Below are positions 45,357 to 55,217 of a stretch of 64,000 bases of DNA, in pieces. The notes beneath the pieces were generated by a model, which worked only from the letters and a program-made list of their open reading frames with translations, made no database searches and was not told the DNA's origin. Source of the stretch: Coleofasciculus sp. FACHB-1120 (GTDB taxonomy: Bacteria > Cyanobacteriota > Cyanobacteriia > Cyanobacteriales > FACHB-T130); NCBI RefSeq assembly GCF_014698845.1, contig NZ_JACJTV010000002.1, positions 62,001-126,000 on the forward strand, given 5' to 3'. The translations under genes were made by a program, and so were the position numbers. The stretch's first letter is position 1, and each line of letters begins with the position of its first letter.

Positions 45357-45395
45357 AAAGGCAAAAGAAATATCGGTTCTATTTCTTTTGCCTTT
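45357..45395. repeat. 15-bp perfect hairpin of AAAGGCAAAAG type
   Basis: AAAGGCAAAAGAAAT (45357-45371) pairs with ATTTCTTTTGCCTTT (45381-45395). The left arm and its flank are repeated directly at 45421-45441. It lies between the nfu stop and the GH57 start. Confidence 0.8.
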
Positions 45396-45425
45396 GGCAT
45401 TGAAAAGACTGGTTCAATTAAACTA

Positions 45426-45462
45426 AAAAGGCAAAAGAAATCAAAAAAATCTTTTGCCTTTT
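45426..45462 (-). terminator. Hairpin after the NifU-type gene
   Basis: AAAAGGCAAAAGA (45426-45438) pairs with TCTTTTGCCTTTT (45450-45462), 13 bp. It is flanked on the nfu side by further GCCTTTT heptamers (45456-45482). On the minus strand it begins about 20 bp past the nfu stop and is the likely end of that transcript. Confidence 0.65.
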
Positions 45463-45480
45463 GCCTTTTACCTTTTGCCT

Positions 45481-45723
45481 TTAAAAGACTTGCTCAACTT
45501 CAGCAATTTCGGGGATAAATTCGCGCAGGCGGCGCTCAATTCCCATTCTTAGCGTCATTGCCGAACTTGGGCAAGATCCACAGGCTCCTTGGAGGCGTAG
45601 CTTCACAACTGGACCGTCGATGTCTACCAGCTCAACGTTACCACCATCGGACATTAAGTAAGGGCGCAGTTCATCCAAAACTTGTTCAACGTTTTCTGAA
45701 GTCAGTGCCAGTGTTTGTGACAT
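45481..45723 (-). CDS. NifU-domain iron-sulfur scaffold protein
   Basis: An 80-residue protein consisting only of the C-terminal NifU domain. The cluster ligands are C48 and C51 in GACGSCPSS. The preceding [20 protein letters not shown] is diagnostic. Cyanobacterial NfuA of this size is an essential scaffold that assembles 4Fe-4S clusters and delivers them to photosystem I and other proteins. It acts in the cytosol, probably as a dimer. Monocistronic; the ATG at 45723 is clear. Confidence 0.95.
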   Translation of the reverse strand: MSQTLALTSENVEQVLDELRPYLMSDGGNVELVDIDGPVVKLRLQGACGSCPSSAMTLRMGIERRLREFIPEIAEVEQVF

Positions 45724-45853
45724 GGTTAGTTTACCTTATCGAATCTTTCTTTCTATTGCAGCTATGTTGATCCTAGTTCACGCAGAGATAAAAACTCTTC
45801 GCGAGAATGGAGAACACCGGGAACCGCTGAGAGCGTATCGTAACGCCTCCAGC

Positions 45854-46504
45854 CTATACCGCTGCTGGTTCCAGTAACTTGACGTTCGCGTAGTTGAACT
45901 CGGTGGTCGTTTTCTGACCTTGCTCATTCGCGTGAATTACTTGCTTGGTCATCACGTAGTAATCGCCGACTTTCTCGAAGGTATCCTCAAATTGCATTTC
46001 TCTGAGCAATTCACCTGTCTGAGGATTCCGGAAGACAACATCGTAGCGACTAGCGGCGTAGCCTTCTCCGGTATCTAAACTTTCAGCGGTATCGATGACA
46101 AATGCCATTCGACCCATTACCCGACTCACCTGGCAAATTTCAGTGCCTCGGATTTTGTAGTTAGACCCCATCGCATCGCCTTTAACCAGAATTTCCGTAG
46201 CGCCGCGGGCGTCCGTTTCCCCCAGGTTAAATTCGTTCTTACCGTGAGCTTTGTCAAAAGACCCCCGCTTGCGGTGGGTAACAATATCCCTGAGCTGAGT
46301 ATAGATGCTCTCTTGCACCGTTTCGTCTTCGATGCCGGTCACTTCAACAGTCATGTCGCTGTTGATGCGAATTTTGCCTTTGTAGACTTCATCACCTTGC
46401 TTGAGTTCTACATCAGCACTATATCCTGGGAAATTTGCATCCCAGGTGTAGCGGTTTTCGTAGGCAGCCCGAAACAAGTCACGAGCATTTGCTTGCTCAG
46501 TCAT
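45854..46504 (-). CDS. DUF3386 domain-containing protein
   Basis: A 216-residue soluble protein matching DUF3386, a cyanobacterial and plastid family of unknown function. Characteristic parts are ARDLFRAAYENRYTWDANFP and GYSADVELKQGDEVYKGKIR, then SRVMGRMAFVIDTAESLDTG and ASRYDVVFRNPQTGELLREM. The predicted fold is mostly beta. There is no signal peptide or membrane helix. The ATG at 46504 has no neighbour closer than 120 bp, so it is a single unit. Function unknown. Confidence 0.88.
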   Translation of the reverse strand: MTEQANARDLFRAAYENRYTWDANFPGYSADVELKQGDEVYKGKIRINSDMTVEVTGIEDETVQESIYTQLRDIVTHRKRGSFDKAHGKNEFNLGETDARGATEILVKGDAMGSNYKIRGTEICQVSRVMGRMAFVIDTAESLDTGEGYAASRYDVVFRNPQTGELLREMQFEDTFEKVGDYYVMTKQVIHANEQGQKTTTEFNYANVKLLEPAAV

Positions 46505-46626
46505 AGACTCTTACTTTAATCAACTTCTTTCCTAGTGTAAAAATCTTTGCAGATTATTAACACTCCCTGGCGACACAATTCGCTGAAAACCCGGATTGGG
46601 AGAGAAACCCTTAACGTTGATGCCAC

Positions 46627-47961
46627 CTAGATTAAGAGTTCTATTGAATATGTCTGTGGCGTGGTAATCATCACTGGAGCTTGATACAGGGGTACAGTGA
46701 ACATGACGGTTGAGCCGAGTCCTTCGCCATAACTGTGAAAATGAATATTACCGCCCATTGCTTCGATGAGCTTTTGAGAGATCGTGAGTCCCAGCCCCGT
46801 ACCCGCATAGGGAGTTGTGTGAGAGCCATTCACTTTACCGAACAATTGAAACAGTCTGTCTCGTTTATCCTCAGGAACTCCAATCCCCGTGTCAGCCACG
46901 GTGACTACCACCATCCCAGGAAGTTCCTGATTATCAAACCTCACCGTTTTTTGAATGACTTGAGTATTAATCGTAATCTCGCCTTCACGAGTAAATTTAA
47001 TCGCATTATCAACTAAATTTAAAAGGACTTGGAGTAGCCCTCGGTAGTTAGCATACAGAATAATTTCATCTAAAGTTTTTGGTTTCTCAATTTGTAAGTT
47101 TAAGTGCTTTTGGAGCGCCAAGGGAATTCTTAAGCGTTCTACTTCACTCAGGAGTTCGTTTAAATTAACTGCATCCAGGGTCAGATTTATGTTTCGCTCA
47201 GCTTCAAATTTGGCGATCGCTAAAATGTCATTAACGCTCTTCATGAGCCGGAGGGCTGAGCTGTGAGCGTCATTCATAAATTCTTGCTGCTCGGCTCGGT
47301 CTTCCGCGAGATCGTCCAAGATTAGCTTGAGGCTACAGATAATCCCATTCAGGGGAGTGCGAAGTTCGTGAGAGATAGTTGAGAGAAACTCGGTTTTCAG
47401 ACAAGAAGCAGTTTCTGCAAGTTGGCGCGCCTGCTGCAATTGTTGATAAAGGTTGGCGCGAGCGATCGCTGTACCAACTTGCTCACTAAGCTCCCCCATT
47501 AGCTCGATTTCGGCGGCGCTCCATTGACGCGGACACCTCCGATCTTTACTCTCATCCTTAGATCCTAAGGCACTAGCGTACTGCTGGAGAATAATCAGAC
47601 CATTAGGTTGCTCTTGATACAAACTGGCAACCGCCAAGATTGACTGTCGCTGAAATCCTTCATCGATGTTCTCTACCACAATCGGCTCTAGACTCGCTAG
47701 CGCCAGACTCAAGTAAGGACACTCGGCAATCTCAATTTCTCGATCCAGCCGCAAACTCGATGGCTCGTGAGAATATTCTGCCACTACCTGCACTTTGGAA
47801 GTAGAAATTTGATGGCAGATAAAGCACCGGCTTACGTCCAGTGTTTTTCCTAAACTCTCAACCGTTTGCTGGCAAATCGCTTTTAGATCGAGTGTGCGAT
47901 GGATACTCCTAGCAATTTGGGTCAACAGTGTTTGGTGCTGCTCAGAAATTTGCTCAGTCAT
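46627..47961 (-). CDS. GAF-domain histidine kinase, copy A
   Basis: A 444-residue soluble sensor kinase. GAF spans about 25-175 (TLDVSRCFICHQISTSKVQV), a short coiled coil follows, and HisKA has H198 in STISHELRTPLNGI. The ATPase domain shows NLVDNAIKFT (N box), VADTGIGVPEDK (G1), LFQLFGKVNG (F box) and GTGLGLTISQKLI (G2). No receiver domain is present. It is a clear paralogue of the next kinase upstream: same length, same layout, same C-terminal TVMFTVPLYQAPVMITTPQ end. The two lie in tandem with 157 bp between. The signal is unknown. Confidence 0.93.
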   Translation of the reverse strand: MTEQISEQHQTLLTQIARSIHRTLDLKAICQQTVESLGKTLDVSRCFICHQISTSKVQVVAEYSHEPSSLRLDREIEIAECPYLSLALASLEPIVVENIDEGFQRQSILAVASLYQEQPNGLIILQQYASALGSKDESKDRRCPRQWSAAEIELMGELSEQVGTAIARANLYQQLQQARQLAETASCLKTEFLSTISHELRTPLNGIICSLKLILDDLAEDRAEQQEFMNDAHSSALRLMKSVNDILAIAKFEAERNINLTLDAVNLNELLSEVERLRIPLALQKHLNLQIEKPKTLDEIILYANYRGLLQVLLNLVDNAIKFTREGEITINTQVIQKTVRFDNQELPGMVVVTVADTGIGVPEDKRDRLFQLFGKVNGSHTTPYAGTGLGLTISQKLIEAMGGNIHFHSYGEGLGSTVMFTVPLYQAPVMITTPQTYSIELLI

Positions 47962-48118
47962 AGAATCTTCTTGACCTCGCAGGATAGGTTGGCGTGCTTA
48001 CTTGCTCGAAATTTCATCACACACAAGGCTGACACTAGCAACAAGCAGACCTTTTGTGCTTTCAATTGGTAGCTCCAACTCAACCCAATTTCATCAATCC
48101 ACGAAAGTAGCACTTACA

Positions 48119-49453
48119 TTAACAATCCATTGAACCCATCTGTTGCGTTGAAATCATTACCGGCTCTTGATACAAAGGTACGGTGAACGTAACCGTTGAA
48201 CCCAGTCCTTCGCCCATGCTGTAGAAGTTTACAACCCCACCCATTGCTTCTACCAGTCTTTGGGATATTGCCAATCCCAATCCGGTACCACCGTACTGTC
48301 GGGTGCGAGAGCCATCCACTTGGCTAAAAGATTGAAATAGTTTATCTTGCTTGTCGAGGGAGACACCAATCCCTGTATCAGCGACTTGGACTTTCACGAC
48401 GCCTGGACATTCCTGCCCCCCAAACTTAAGTTTCTTTTTACTGACCTCGGCACTGACTGTGACGCCGCCTTCGTGAGTAAATTTGATCGCATTACCGATC
48501 AGGTTTAACATCACCTGGAGCAGCCGCTGGTAGTTGCCATACAGGATAATTTCATCGTAGGTGGATGGCATTTGAATGCATAAGCTCAGGTTCTTCTGGT
48601 GCGCCTGATTCCGGGTAAATTCCTCGACATCCCCGAATAGCTCTTCCAGCTTCACCTGTCCCAATTCCAGCTCCATTTTGCCTGCTTCAATTTTGGCGAC
48701 ATCGAGAATGTCGTTGATCAGGTTTAGGAGATGTAATGCTGAACGGTAAGCATCTTGGATAAAATCTAGTTGCTCTTCTGGCTCGTCTACTGTCCCATCT
48801 AGGATCAGCTTCAGGGAGCCAATCATGCCGTTTAGTGGTGTACGGAGTTCGTGGGAAGTATTTGCCAGAAACTCCGACTTGAGGCGAGAAGCTTCTTCTG
48901 CTTGTTCGCGGGCTTCTTCTAATTCTTTATACAGGGTGGCGTGTGCGATCGCGGTTCCCACCTGATCTGCCAGTTCTCTGACTAACTCAACTTCGGCATC
49001 GTTCCATCGTCGAGTGCGATCGCACTGTTGTAAAGCAATGACGCCATTTGGCTGGTTTTGATAGCAGGTGGAAACAACTAATACCGACTGTTGCCCAAAC
49101 GCATTTACTCCAACCTGTTCTATCACAACTGGCTCGCCTTGCGTCTCCAGTGCTTGCCTTAGGTAGGGTTGCTCGGAAAGCTGTAACTGTTGCCCCAGCA
49201 TCGACCGAAACGTCTCCTGGCAATACTCCGCCACCACCTGCACTTTGGGCTTAGAACTTTCGTAGTCGCAGATGATGCAGCGACTAACGTTGAGCGCTTC
49301 TCCCAGCCCTCTAACCGTTTGCTGCCAAATGGTATCCAGATCCAGCGTGCGACGGATATTCCTAGCAATCTGACTCAGCAGTTTTTGGTACTGATCTGGA
49401 CTTGACACAGTTGACTCGAAAGTTGGCAGAGAGACATTAACAGGAGCCGCCAT
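48119..49453 (-). CDS. GAF-domain histidine kinase, copy B
   Basis: A 444-residue soluble kinase built like copy A. GAF is at about 35-180 (ALNVSRCIICDYESSKPKVQ), H201 lies in ANTSHELRTPLNGM, and NLIGNAIKFT, VADTGIGVSLDK, LFQSFSQVDGSRTRQYGGTG and LGLAISQRLVEAMGG complete the ATPase. Neither copy has a chromophore-binding Cys pattern that I can recognise, so they are probably redox or ligand sensors rather than photoreceptors. The pair suggests a tandem duplication that has since diverged; a partner response regulator is not nearby. Confidence 0.93.
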   Translation of the reverse strand: MAAPVNVSLPTFESTVSSPDQYQKLLSQIARNIRRTLDLDTIWQQTVRGLGEALNVSRCIICDYESSKPKVQVVAEYCQETFRSMLGQQLQLSEQPYLRQALETQGEPVVIEQVGVNAFGQQSVLVVSTCYQNQPNGVIALQQCDRTRRWNDAEVELVRELADQVGTAIAHATLYKELEEAREQAEEASRLKSEFLANTSHELRTPLNGMIGSLKLILDGTVDEPEEQLDFIQDAYRSALHLLNLINDILDVAKIEAGKMELELGQVKLEELFGDVEEFTRNQAHQKNLSLCIQMPSTYDEIILYGNYQRLLQVMLNLIGNAIKFTHEGGVTVSAEVSKKKLKFGGQECPGVVKVQVADTGIGVSLDKQDKLFQSFSQVDGSRTRQYGGTGLGLAISQRLVEAMGGVVNFYSMGEGLGSTVTFTVPLYQEPVMISTQQMGSMDC

Positions 49454-49581
49454 CAGAGTATACCTGTAAACTGCAAAAGGAGAAGAAGCTAATGATTACC
49501 AGCCGTTTTCTGTGATAAATGCAACCTCAAAAGATTTGCCCTGCGGCTAAAGCCGAAAACTAGAGCATTCTTTCTTTTTCA

Positions 49582-49812
49582 TTAATCGTTCCATTCCCCT
49601 CTCGGAGGCACGGGCGGATTCCTCTCAAGGTTCCGAGTCAGTTCATCATCTCGATCTCGTTCGCCTCTAAGCCACTGCCGAATTGCCGTCTCAATGACCT
49701 TACTCGGATCGTTGGTCAGGTGCTTAATTTGTGTTAACAGTTCAGAATCAAGGTGGATAGAAATTTCCACCTTTTCGGCTGAACCCTGAGAATATCTGGC
49801 CCGATCGTTCAT
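49582..49812 (-). CDS. Ribbon-helix-helix (CopG-like) small protein
   Basis: From the ATG at 49812 the product is 76 residues: MNDRARYSQGSAEKVEISIH and LDSELLTQIKHLTNDPSKVI, then a charged tail with NPPVPPRGEWND. EKVEISIHLDSELLTQIKHL with SKVIETAIRQWLRG is the strand-helix-helix of RHH transcription factors and antitoxins. A longer frame (to 49896) adds 28 residues rich in Cys and Phe and is unlikely. No toxin gene adjoins it, so it is either an orphan antitoxin or a DNA-binding regulator. Confidence 0.8.
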   Translation of the reverse strand: MNDRARYSQGSAEKVEISIHLDSELLTQIKHLTNDPSKVIETAIRQWLRGERDRDDELTRNLERNPPVPPRGEWND

Positions 49813-49896
49813 ATCAGTACAGTGATGACATTTCCAAGCAAATTCAAAGCGGAAGAGGATGCGCCGTCCTTCCATGCTAACTGCTGATGCAAGCAA

Positions 49897-50602
<706 letters not shown>

Positions 50603-52414
50603 ATGACTGACGTACCTGTTTCTCGCATTCGTAATTTCTCCATCATTGCCCACATTGACCACGGAAAATCCACTCTGGCGGATCGCCTCTTGCAGTTTAC
50701 GGGCACGGTGCAAGATCGGCAGATGAAGGAACAGTTCCTGGACAATATGGATTTAGAACGGGAGCGCGGCATCACGATTAAGCTGCAAGCAGCCCGAATG
50801 AACTATACCGCCAAGGATGGTCAGCAATACGTTCTAAATCTAATTGACACACCCGGACACGTAGATTTTTCCTATGAGGTGTCGCGTTCTCTCGCCGCTT
50901 GCGAAGGCGCACTTTTGGTAGTGGATGCCTCTCAAGGGGTGGAAGCGCAAACGCTTGCCAACGTTTATCTTGCCCTTGAAAATAATCTGGAAATTATCCC
51001 AGTTTTAAATAAAATCGATCTCCCCGGAGCTGAGCCAGATCGGGTTAAGGGAGAAATTGAAGAAATTATTGGACTGGATTGTAGCGGTGCAATTCTCGCT
51101 TCTGCAAAAGAAGGGCTTGGGATTGACGAGATCCTGGAGTCGATTGTTCACTTAATTCCGCCGCCAATAGATACGGTGTCGCAACCACTAAGAGCGTTAA
51201 TTTTTGATAGTTACTATGACAGCTACCGGGGTGTAATTGTATACTTCCGGGTGATGGATGGTACGGTCAAAAAAGGCGATCGCATTCGTCTGATGGCGAC
51301 CGGCAAAGAATATGAAATTGACGAGTTAGGTATCCTTGCGCCGACCCAGAAGCAGGTGAACGAACTGCACGCCGGTGAAGTGGGCTACCTGGGAGCGGCG
51401 ATTAAAGCGGTGGAAGATGCTCGCGTGGGAGACACCATTACCCTAGCGAACGCCCCGGCTAAGGAGGCATTGCCCGGTTACACCGAAGCGAAACCGATGG
51501 TTTTTTGCGGCTTGTTCCCCACCGATGCTGACCAATACCCAGACTTGCGGGAAGCCCTAGAAAAACTGAAATTAAATGATGCGGCGTTGAACTACGAGCC
51601 GGAGACCTCCAGCGCGATGGGGTTTGGCTTCCGATGCGGCTTCTTGGGCTTACTCCATATGGAGATTGTTCAAGAGCGTCTAGAGCGGGAATACAATTTA
51701 GATTTGATTATCACTGCTCCTTCGGTGGTTTATCGGGTGATTACCAATAAGGGAGAGGAAGTTTACATTGATAATCCCAGCCACCTACCGCCGCCGAACG
51801 AGCGAGAAAAAATTGAGGAGCCTTATGTCAAAGTAGACATGATTACCCCAGAAGTCTACGTGGGGACTCTGATGGAGTTATGTCAAAACCGGCGTGGTGT
51901 CTTCAAAGATATGAAGTATTTAACGCAAGGGCGAACCACGCTGACTTACGAGTTACCTCTGGCGGAAGTGGTGACGGACTTTTTTGACCAAATGAAGTCC
52001 AGAACTCGCGGCTATGCCAGTATGGAATATCATTTGATTGGCTATCAGGAAAATCCCCTGGTGAAGCTAGATATCATGATCAACAATGACCCTGTTGACG
52101 CCTTGGCAATGATTGTGCATCGGGATAAGGCTTACAACGTAGGAAGGGGGTTGACAGAAAAGTTGAAGGAGCTGATTCCCAGGCATCAGTTCAAGATTCC
52201 GATTCAAGCCGCAATTGGTAGTAAGATCGTCGCCAGCGAACATATCCCCGCCTTGAGAAAAGATGTGCTTGCTAAGTGCTATGGCGGTGATATTTCTCGA
52301 AAGAAAAAGTTGTTGCAGAAGCAGGCTAAAGGTAAGAAGCGCATGAAGTCGATTGGGACAGTTGATGTACCGCAATCAGCTTTTATGGCGGTGTTGCGCC
52401 TGGATCAAGAGTAG
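50603..52414 (+). CDS. lepA: Elongation factor 4 (LepA)
   Basis: A 603-residue translational GTPase from the ATG at 50603 ([20 protein letters not shown]); an upstream TTG would add nine residues. G1 is AHIDHGKST, the switch region is [12 protein letters not shown]3 is DTPGH, G4 is NKID. Domains II, III and V follow, and the LepA-specific C-terminal domain ends in [20 protein letters not shown]. LepA acts on stalled or mistranslocated ribosomes. Its length is normal. A hairpin at 52446 ends the unit. Confidence 0.96.
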   Translation: MTDVPVSRIRNFSIIAHIDHGKSTLADRLLQFTGTVQDRQMKEQFLDNMDLERERGITIKLQAARMNYTAKDGQQYVLNLIDTPGHVDFSYEVSRSLAACEGALLVVDASQGVEAQTLANVYLALENNLEIIPVLNKIDLPGAEPDRVKGEIEEIIGLDCSGAILASAKEGLGIDEILESIVHLIPPPIDTVSQPLRALIFDSYYDSYRGVIVYFRVMDGTVKKGDRIRLMATGKEYEIDELGILAPTQKQVNELHAGEVGYLGAAIKAVEDARVGDTITLANAPAKEALPGYTEAKPMVFCGLFPTDADQYPDLREALEKLKLNDAALNYEPETSSAMGFGFRCGFLGLLHMEIVQERLEREYNLDLIITAPSVVYRVITNKGEEVYIDNPSHLPPPNEREKIEEPYVKVDMITPEVYVGTLMELCQNRRGVFKDMKYLTQGRTTLTYELPLAEVVTDFFDQMKSRTRGYASMEYHLIGYQENPLVKLDIMINNDPVDALAMIVHRDKAYNVGRGLTEKLKELIPRHQFKIPIQAAIGSKIVASEHIPALRKDVLAKCYGGDISRKKKLLQKQAKGKKRMKSIGTVDVPQSAFMAVLRLDQE

Positions 52415-52445
52415 CGCTTGAATTGAGACTACTAAATGGAGACTT

Positions 52446-52486
52446 ACGCTGGATTCTCAAGCTTTGCTTAGGAATCCAGCGTATTT
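52446..52486 (+). terminator. Terminator of lepA
   Basis: ACGCTGGATTC (52446-52456) pairs perfectly with GAATCCAGCGT (52472-52482) and is followed by ATTTT. It starts 31 bp after the lepA stop. Confidence 0.85.
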
Positions 52487-52705
52487 TCGTAGCTTGGCGT
52501 CTCACACGGGACACTTTCCCGGCGGAGAGGAAAAAAAGAACGAACTTGAGGCGAAGAAATGAATGCCGAGAGCGATCGCTAATCTTTACGATATCTTTAT
52601 CGATATCTTCATGGATTTCTTGAAAATGCAGGTACATCTGGACACCATCGCATAGCAAGGTTAGTCTAAGATGGATTCCAACTCTTATAAAGACTCAACT
52701 GCCAA

Positions 52706-53668
52706 ATGAGAATCTTAGTCACAGGTGGTGCTGGTTTTATCGGTTCCCATCTGATCGACCGGCTAATGGCGCAAGGGCATGAAGTCATTTGCCTCGATAA
52801 CTTCTATACCGGACACAAACGCAACATTCTGAAGTGGCTGGATCATCCATATTTTGAACTAATCCGTCACGACATCACGGAACCGATCCGCTTGGAAGTG
52901 GAGCAAATTTATCACCTAGCTTGCCCCGCCTCTCCAGTACACTACCAGTTCAACCCAGTCAAGACCGTGAAAACGAATGTCCTGGGTACGCTGAATATGC
53001 TGGGACTGGCAAAGCGGGTAAAGGCAAGATTACTCTTAGCTTCCACCTCAGAAGTGTACGGCGACCCGGAGATGCATCCCCAGACAGAAGAGTATCGCGG
53101 TAGTGTCAACCCCATAGGAATTCGCTCCTGCTATGACGAAGGCAAGCGAATTGCAGAAACACTGGCGTTTGACTATCATCGCCAGAATCATGTAGAAATT
53201 CGAGTCGCGCGAATTTTCAACACCTACGGCCCTCGAATGTTAGAAAATGACGGTCGAGTGGTTAGCAACTTTGTGGTGCAAGCGCTGGGGGGTACCCCCC
53301 TAACAGTTTATGGTGATGGTTCACAAACCCGAAGTTTCTGCTATGTTTCTGACCTAGTGGAAGGGCTGATGCGGCTGATGAATGGTGAGCATACGGGACC
53401 AATTAATCTAGGAAATCCCGATGAATATACGATTTTAGAGCTGGCGGAGGCTGTCCAAAAGATGGTAAACCCAGACTCGAAGATTAAGCTTGAGCCACTC
53501 CCAGAAGACGATCCTCGCCGTCGGCGTCCGGATATCACGCGGGCAAAGACTTGGCTGGATTGGGAGCCGACAATCCCCTTGCAAGAAGGGTTAAAACTGA
53601 CTATAGAAGATTTTCGCGATCGCGCACAAGCTTCTCTGCCGGAGAATCGCGTCCATAGCGATTCGTGA
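52706..53668 (+). CDS. UDP-glucuronate decarboxylase (UDP-xylose synthase)
   Basis: A 320-residue extended SDR enzyme. The NAD+ site is GGAGFIGSH (7-15). The catalytic pair is Y143 and K147 in SCYDEGKR, with S114 in [10 protein letters not shown]. The segments [20 protein letters not shown] and [20 protein letters not shown] match UXS rather than epimerases. It turns UDP-glucuronate into UDP-xylose. The UDP-glucose dehydrogenase gene follows 108 bp downstream and makes its substrate, so the two encode consecutive steps. A TATAAA at about 52686-52691 may be its -10 element. Confidence 0.93.
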   Translation: MRILVTGGAGFIGSHLIDRLMAQGHEVICLDNFYTGHKRNILKWLDHPYFELIRHDITEPIRLEVEQIYHLACPASPVHYQFNPVKTVKTNVLGTLNMLGLAKRVKARLLLASTSEVYGDPEMHPQTEEYRGSVNPIGIRSCYDEGKRIAETLAFDYHRQNHVEIRVARIFNTYGPRMLENDGRVVSNFVVQALGGTPLTVYGDGSQTRSFCYVSDLVEGLMRLMNGEHTGPINLGNPDEYTILELAEAVQKMVNPDSKIKLEPLPEDDPRRRRPDITRAKTWLDWEPTIPLQEGLKLTIEDFRDRAQASLPENRVHSDS

Positions 53669-53776
53669 ATGAGAGTCCTTGGTCAAGAATTAATCTATCC
53701 ATGATTTTTAACCAAGGCCTACCTAACCGCTGATACCCCCAGAACTGTCATTTCAATTTTTTTGAGGTTTACTCCT

Positions 53777-55168
53777 ATGCGTGTTTGCGTAATTGGCACT
53801 GGATACGTTGGCTTGGTAACCGGTGTCAGTCTTGCTCATATTGGGCATCATGTCATCTGCGTGGACAATAACGAAGAAAAAGTCAAGTTGATGAAGGCGG
53901 GACAGTCCCCAATTTATGAGCCAGGACTGTCAGAAATTATGCAATCGGCTTCCCAGTCAGGGCATCTTGAGTTCACCTCCGATTTGGGTGCTGGAGTGGC
54001 TCATGGAGAAATTTTGTTCATCGCAGTAGGTACTCCCCCTTTACCGAACGGTGAAAGCGATACCCGGTATGTGGAAGCGGTTGCCCGTGGCATCGGCGCT
54101 CATCTTGACGGTGGTTACAAAGTCATTGTGAATAAATCCACAGTGCCAATTGGTTCTGGGGACTGGGTGCGGATGATTGTACTCGATGGCGTTCTGGAGC
54201 GCCAAAAGTCCCTAGTGGGAGCTGGCGGCGTTGCTACCGAGGAGCTGACACTAGAAACAACTCCTCAGTTTGATGTGGTTAGCAATCCAGAATTTTTGCG
54301 CGAAGGTTCGGCGGTTTACGACACCTTTAACCCGGATCGGATTGTGCTGGGTAGCACCAATCCGAAAGCGATCGCCATGATGCAGGAACTCTATACCCCC
54401 ATTGTCGAGCGCCAAGTGGCAGAAGACAAATCCTTACCGCCAGTGCCCGTATTGGTTACAGACATCAACTCCGCTGAGATGATTAAGTACGCCGCGAATG
54501 CCTTCCTGGCAACTAAAATTAGCTTTATCAACGAAGTTGCCAATATTTGCGATCGCGTTGGTGCTGACGTTACCCAGGTCTCTAAGGGCATCGGTTTGGA
54601 TTCCCGGATTGGCAACAAGTTTTTGCAAGCTGGGATTGGTTGGGGCGGTTCCTGCTTCCCGAAAGATGTCTCCGCTCTGATTCATACGGCTGACGACTAC
54701 GGCTATGATGCCCAGTTGATGAAAGCTGCTGTGAGTGTCAACCAACGCCAGCGCGTGATTGCGATCGAAAAACTGCAACAGGCGCTAAAAATCCTCAAAG
54801 GCAAAACGGTGGGATTGCTAGGTCTGACTTTCAAACCCGATACCGACGATATGCGCGATGCTCCAGCGCTCAATCTCATTGAGCAACTAAACCGGCTGGG
54901 GGCGAAAGTGAAAGCCTACGATCCGATTGTTTCTTCAACTGGGATGCGTCATGGCTTAACCGGCGTGATGGTGGAAACCGATCCCGAACGCCTGGCTGAT
55001 GGTTGTGACGCCCTTGTGTTGGTGACAGACTGGCAGCAGTTCCAGACCCTGGACTACACCAAAATGTCTAAGCTGATGAACAACCCGGTGATGATTGATG
55101 GTCGTAACTTCCTCAACCGGAAGGAAATAGAAAGTGCCGGTTTCCAATACATCGGCGTTGGTCGCTAA
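53777..55168 (+). CDS. ugd: UDP-glucose 6-dehydrogenase
   Basis: A 463-residue enzyme from the ATG at 53777, with GAGG ten bases upstream; a TTG at 53762 is less likely. GTGYVG (7-12) binds NAD+, the catalytic Cys is C293 in GWGGSCFPKD, and GLTFKPDTDDMRDAPALNLI lies in the C-terminal domain. It oxidises UDP-glucose twice to UDP-glucuronate, the substrate of the enzyme just upstream. Products feed acidic and pentose sugars into surface polysaccharides. A hairpin of GTTATGA heptamers follows. Confidence 0.96.
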   Translation: MRVCVIGTGYVGLVTGVSLAHIGHHVICVDNNEEKVKLMKAGQSPIYEPGLSEIMQSASQSGHLEFTSDLGAGVAHGEILFIAVGTPPLPNGESDTRYVEAVARGIGAHLDGGYKVIVNKSTVPIGSGDWVRMIVLDGVLERQKSLVGAGGVATEELTLETTPQFDVVSNPEFLREGSAVYDTFNPDRIVLGSTNPKAIAMMQELYTPIVERQVAEDKSLPPVPVLVTDINSAEMIKYAANAFLATKISFINEVANICDRVGADVTQVSKGIGLDSRIGNKFLQAGIGWGGSCFPKDVSALIHTADDYGYDAQLMKAAVSVNQRQRVIAIEKLQQALKILKGKTVGLLGLTFKPDTDDMRDAPALNLIEQLNRLGAKVKAYDPIVSSTGMRHGLTGVMVETDPERLADGCDALVLVTDWQQFQTLDYTKMSKLMNNPVMIDGRNFLNRKEIESAGFQYIGVGR

Positions 55169-55173
55169 GAAAA

Positions 55174-55217
55174 GTTATGAGTTATGAGTTATGAGTTAAT
55201 AACTTAAAACTCATAAC
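55174..55217. repeat. GTTATGA heptamers forming a hairpin
   Basis: Three GTTATGA units (55174-55194) are followed by GTTAAT, and the last GTTATGAGTT (55188-55197) pairs with AACTCATAAC (55208-55217). It lies six bases after ugd and overlaps the end of the convergent permease gene, so it may end transcription in both directions. Confidence 0.7.
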
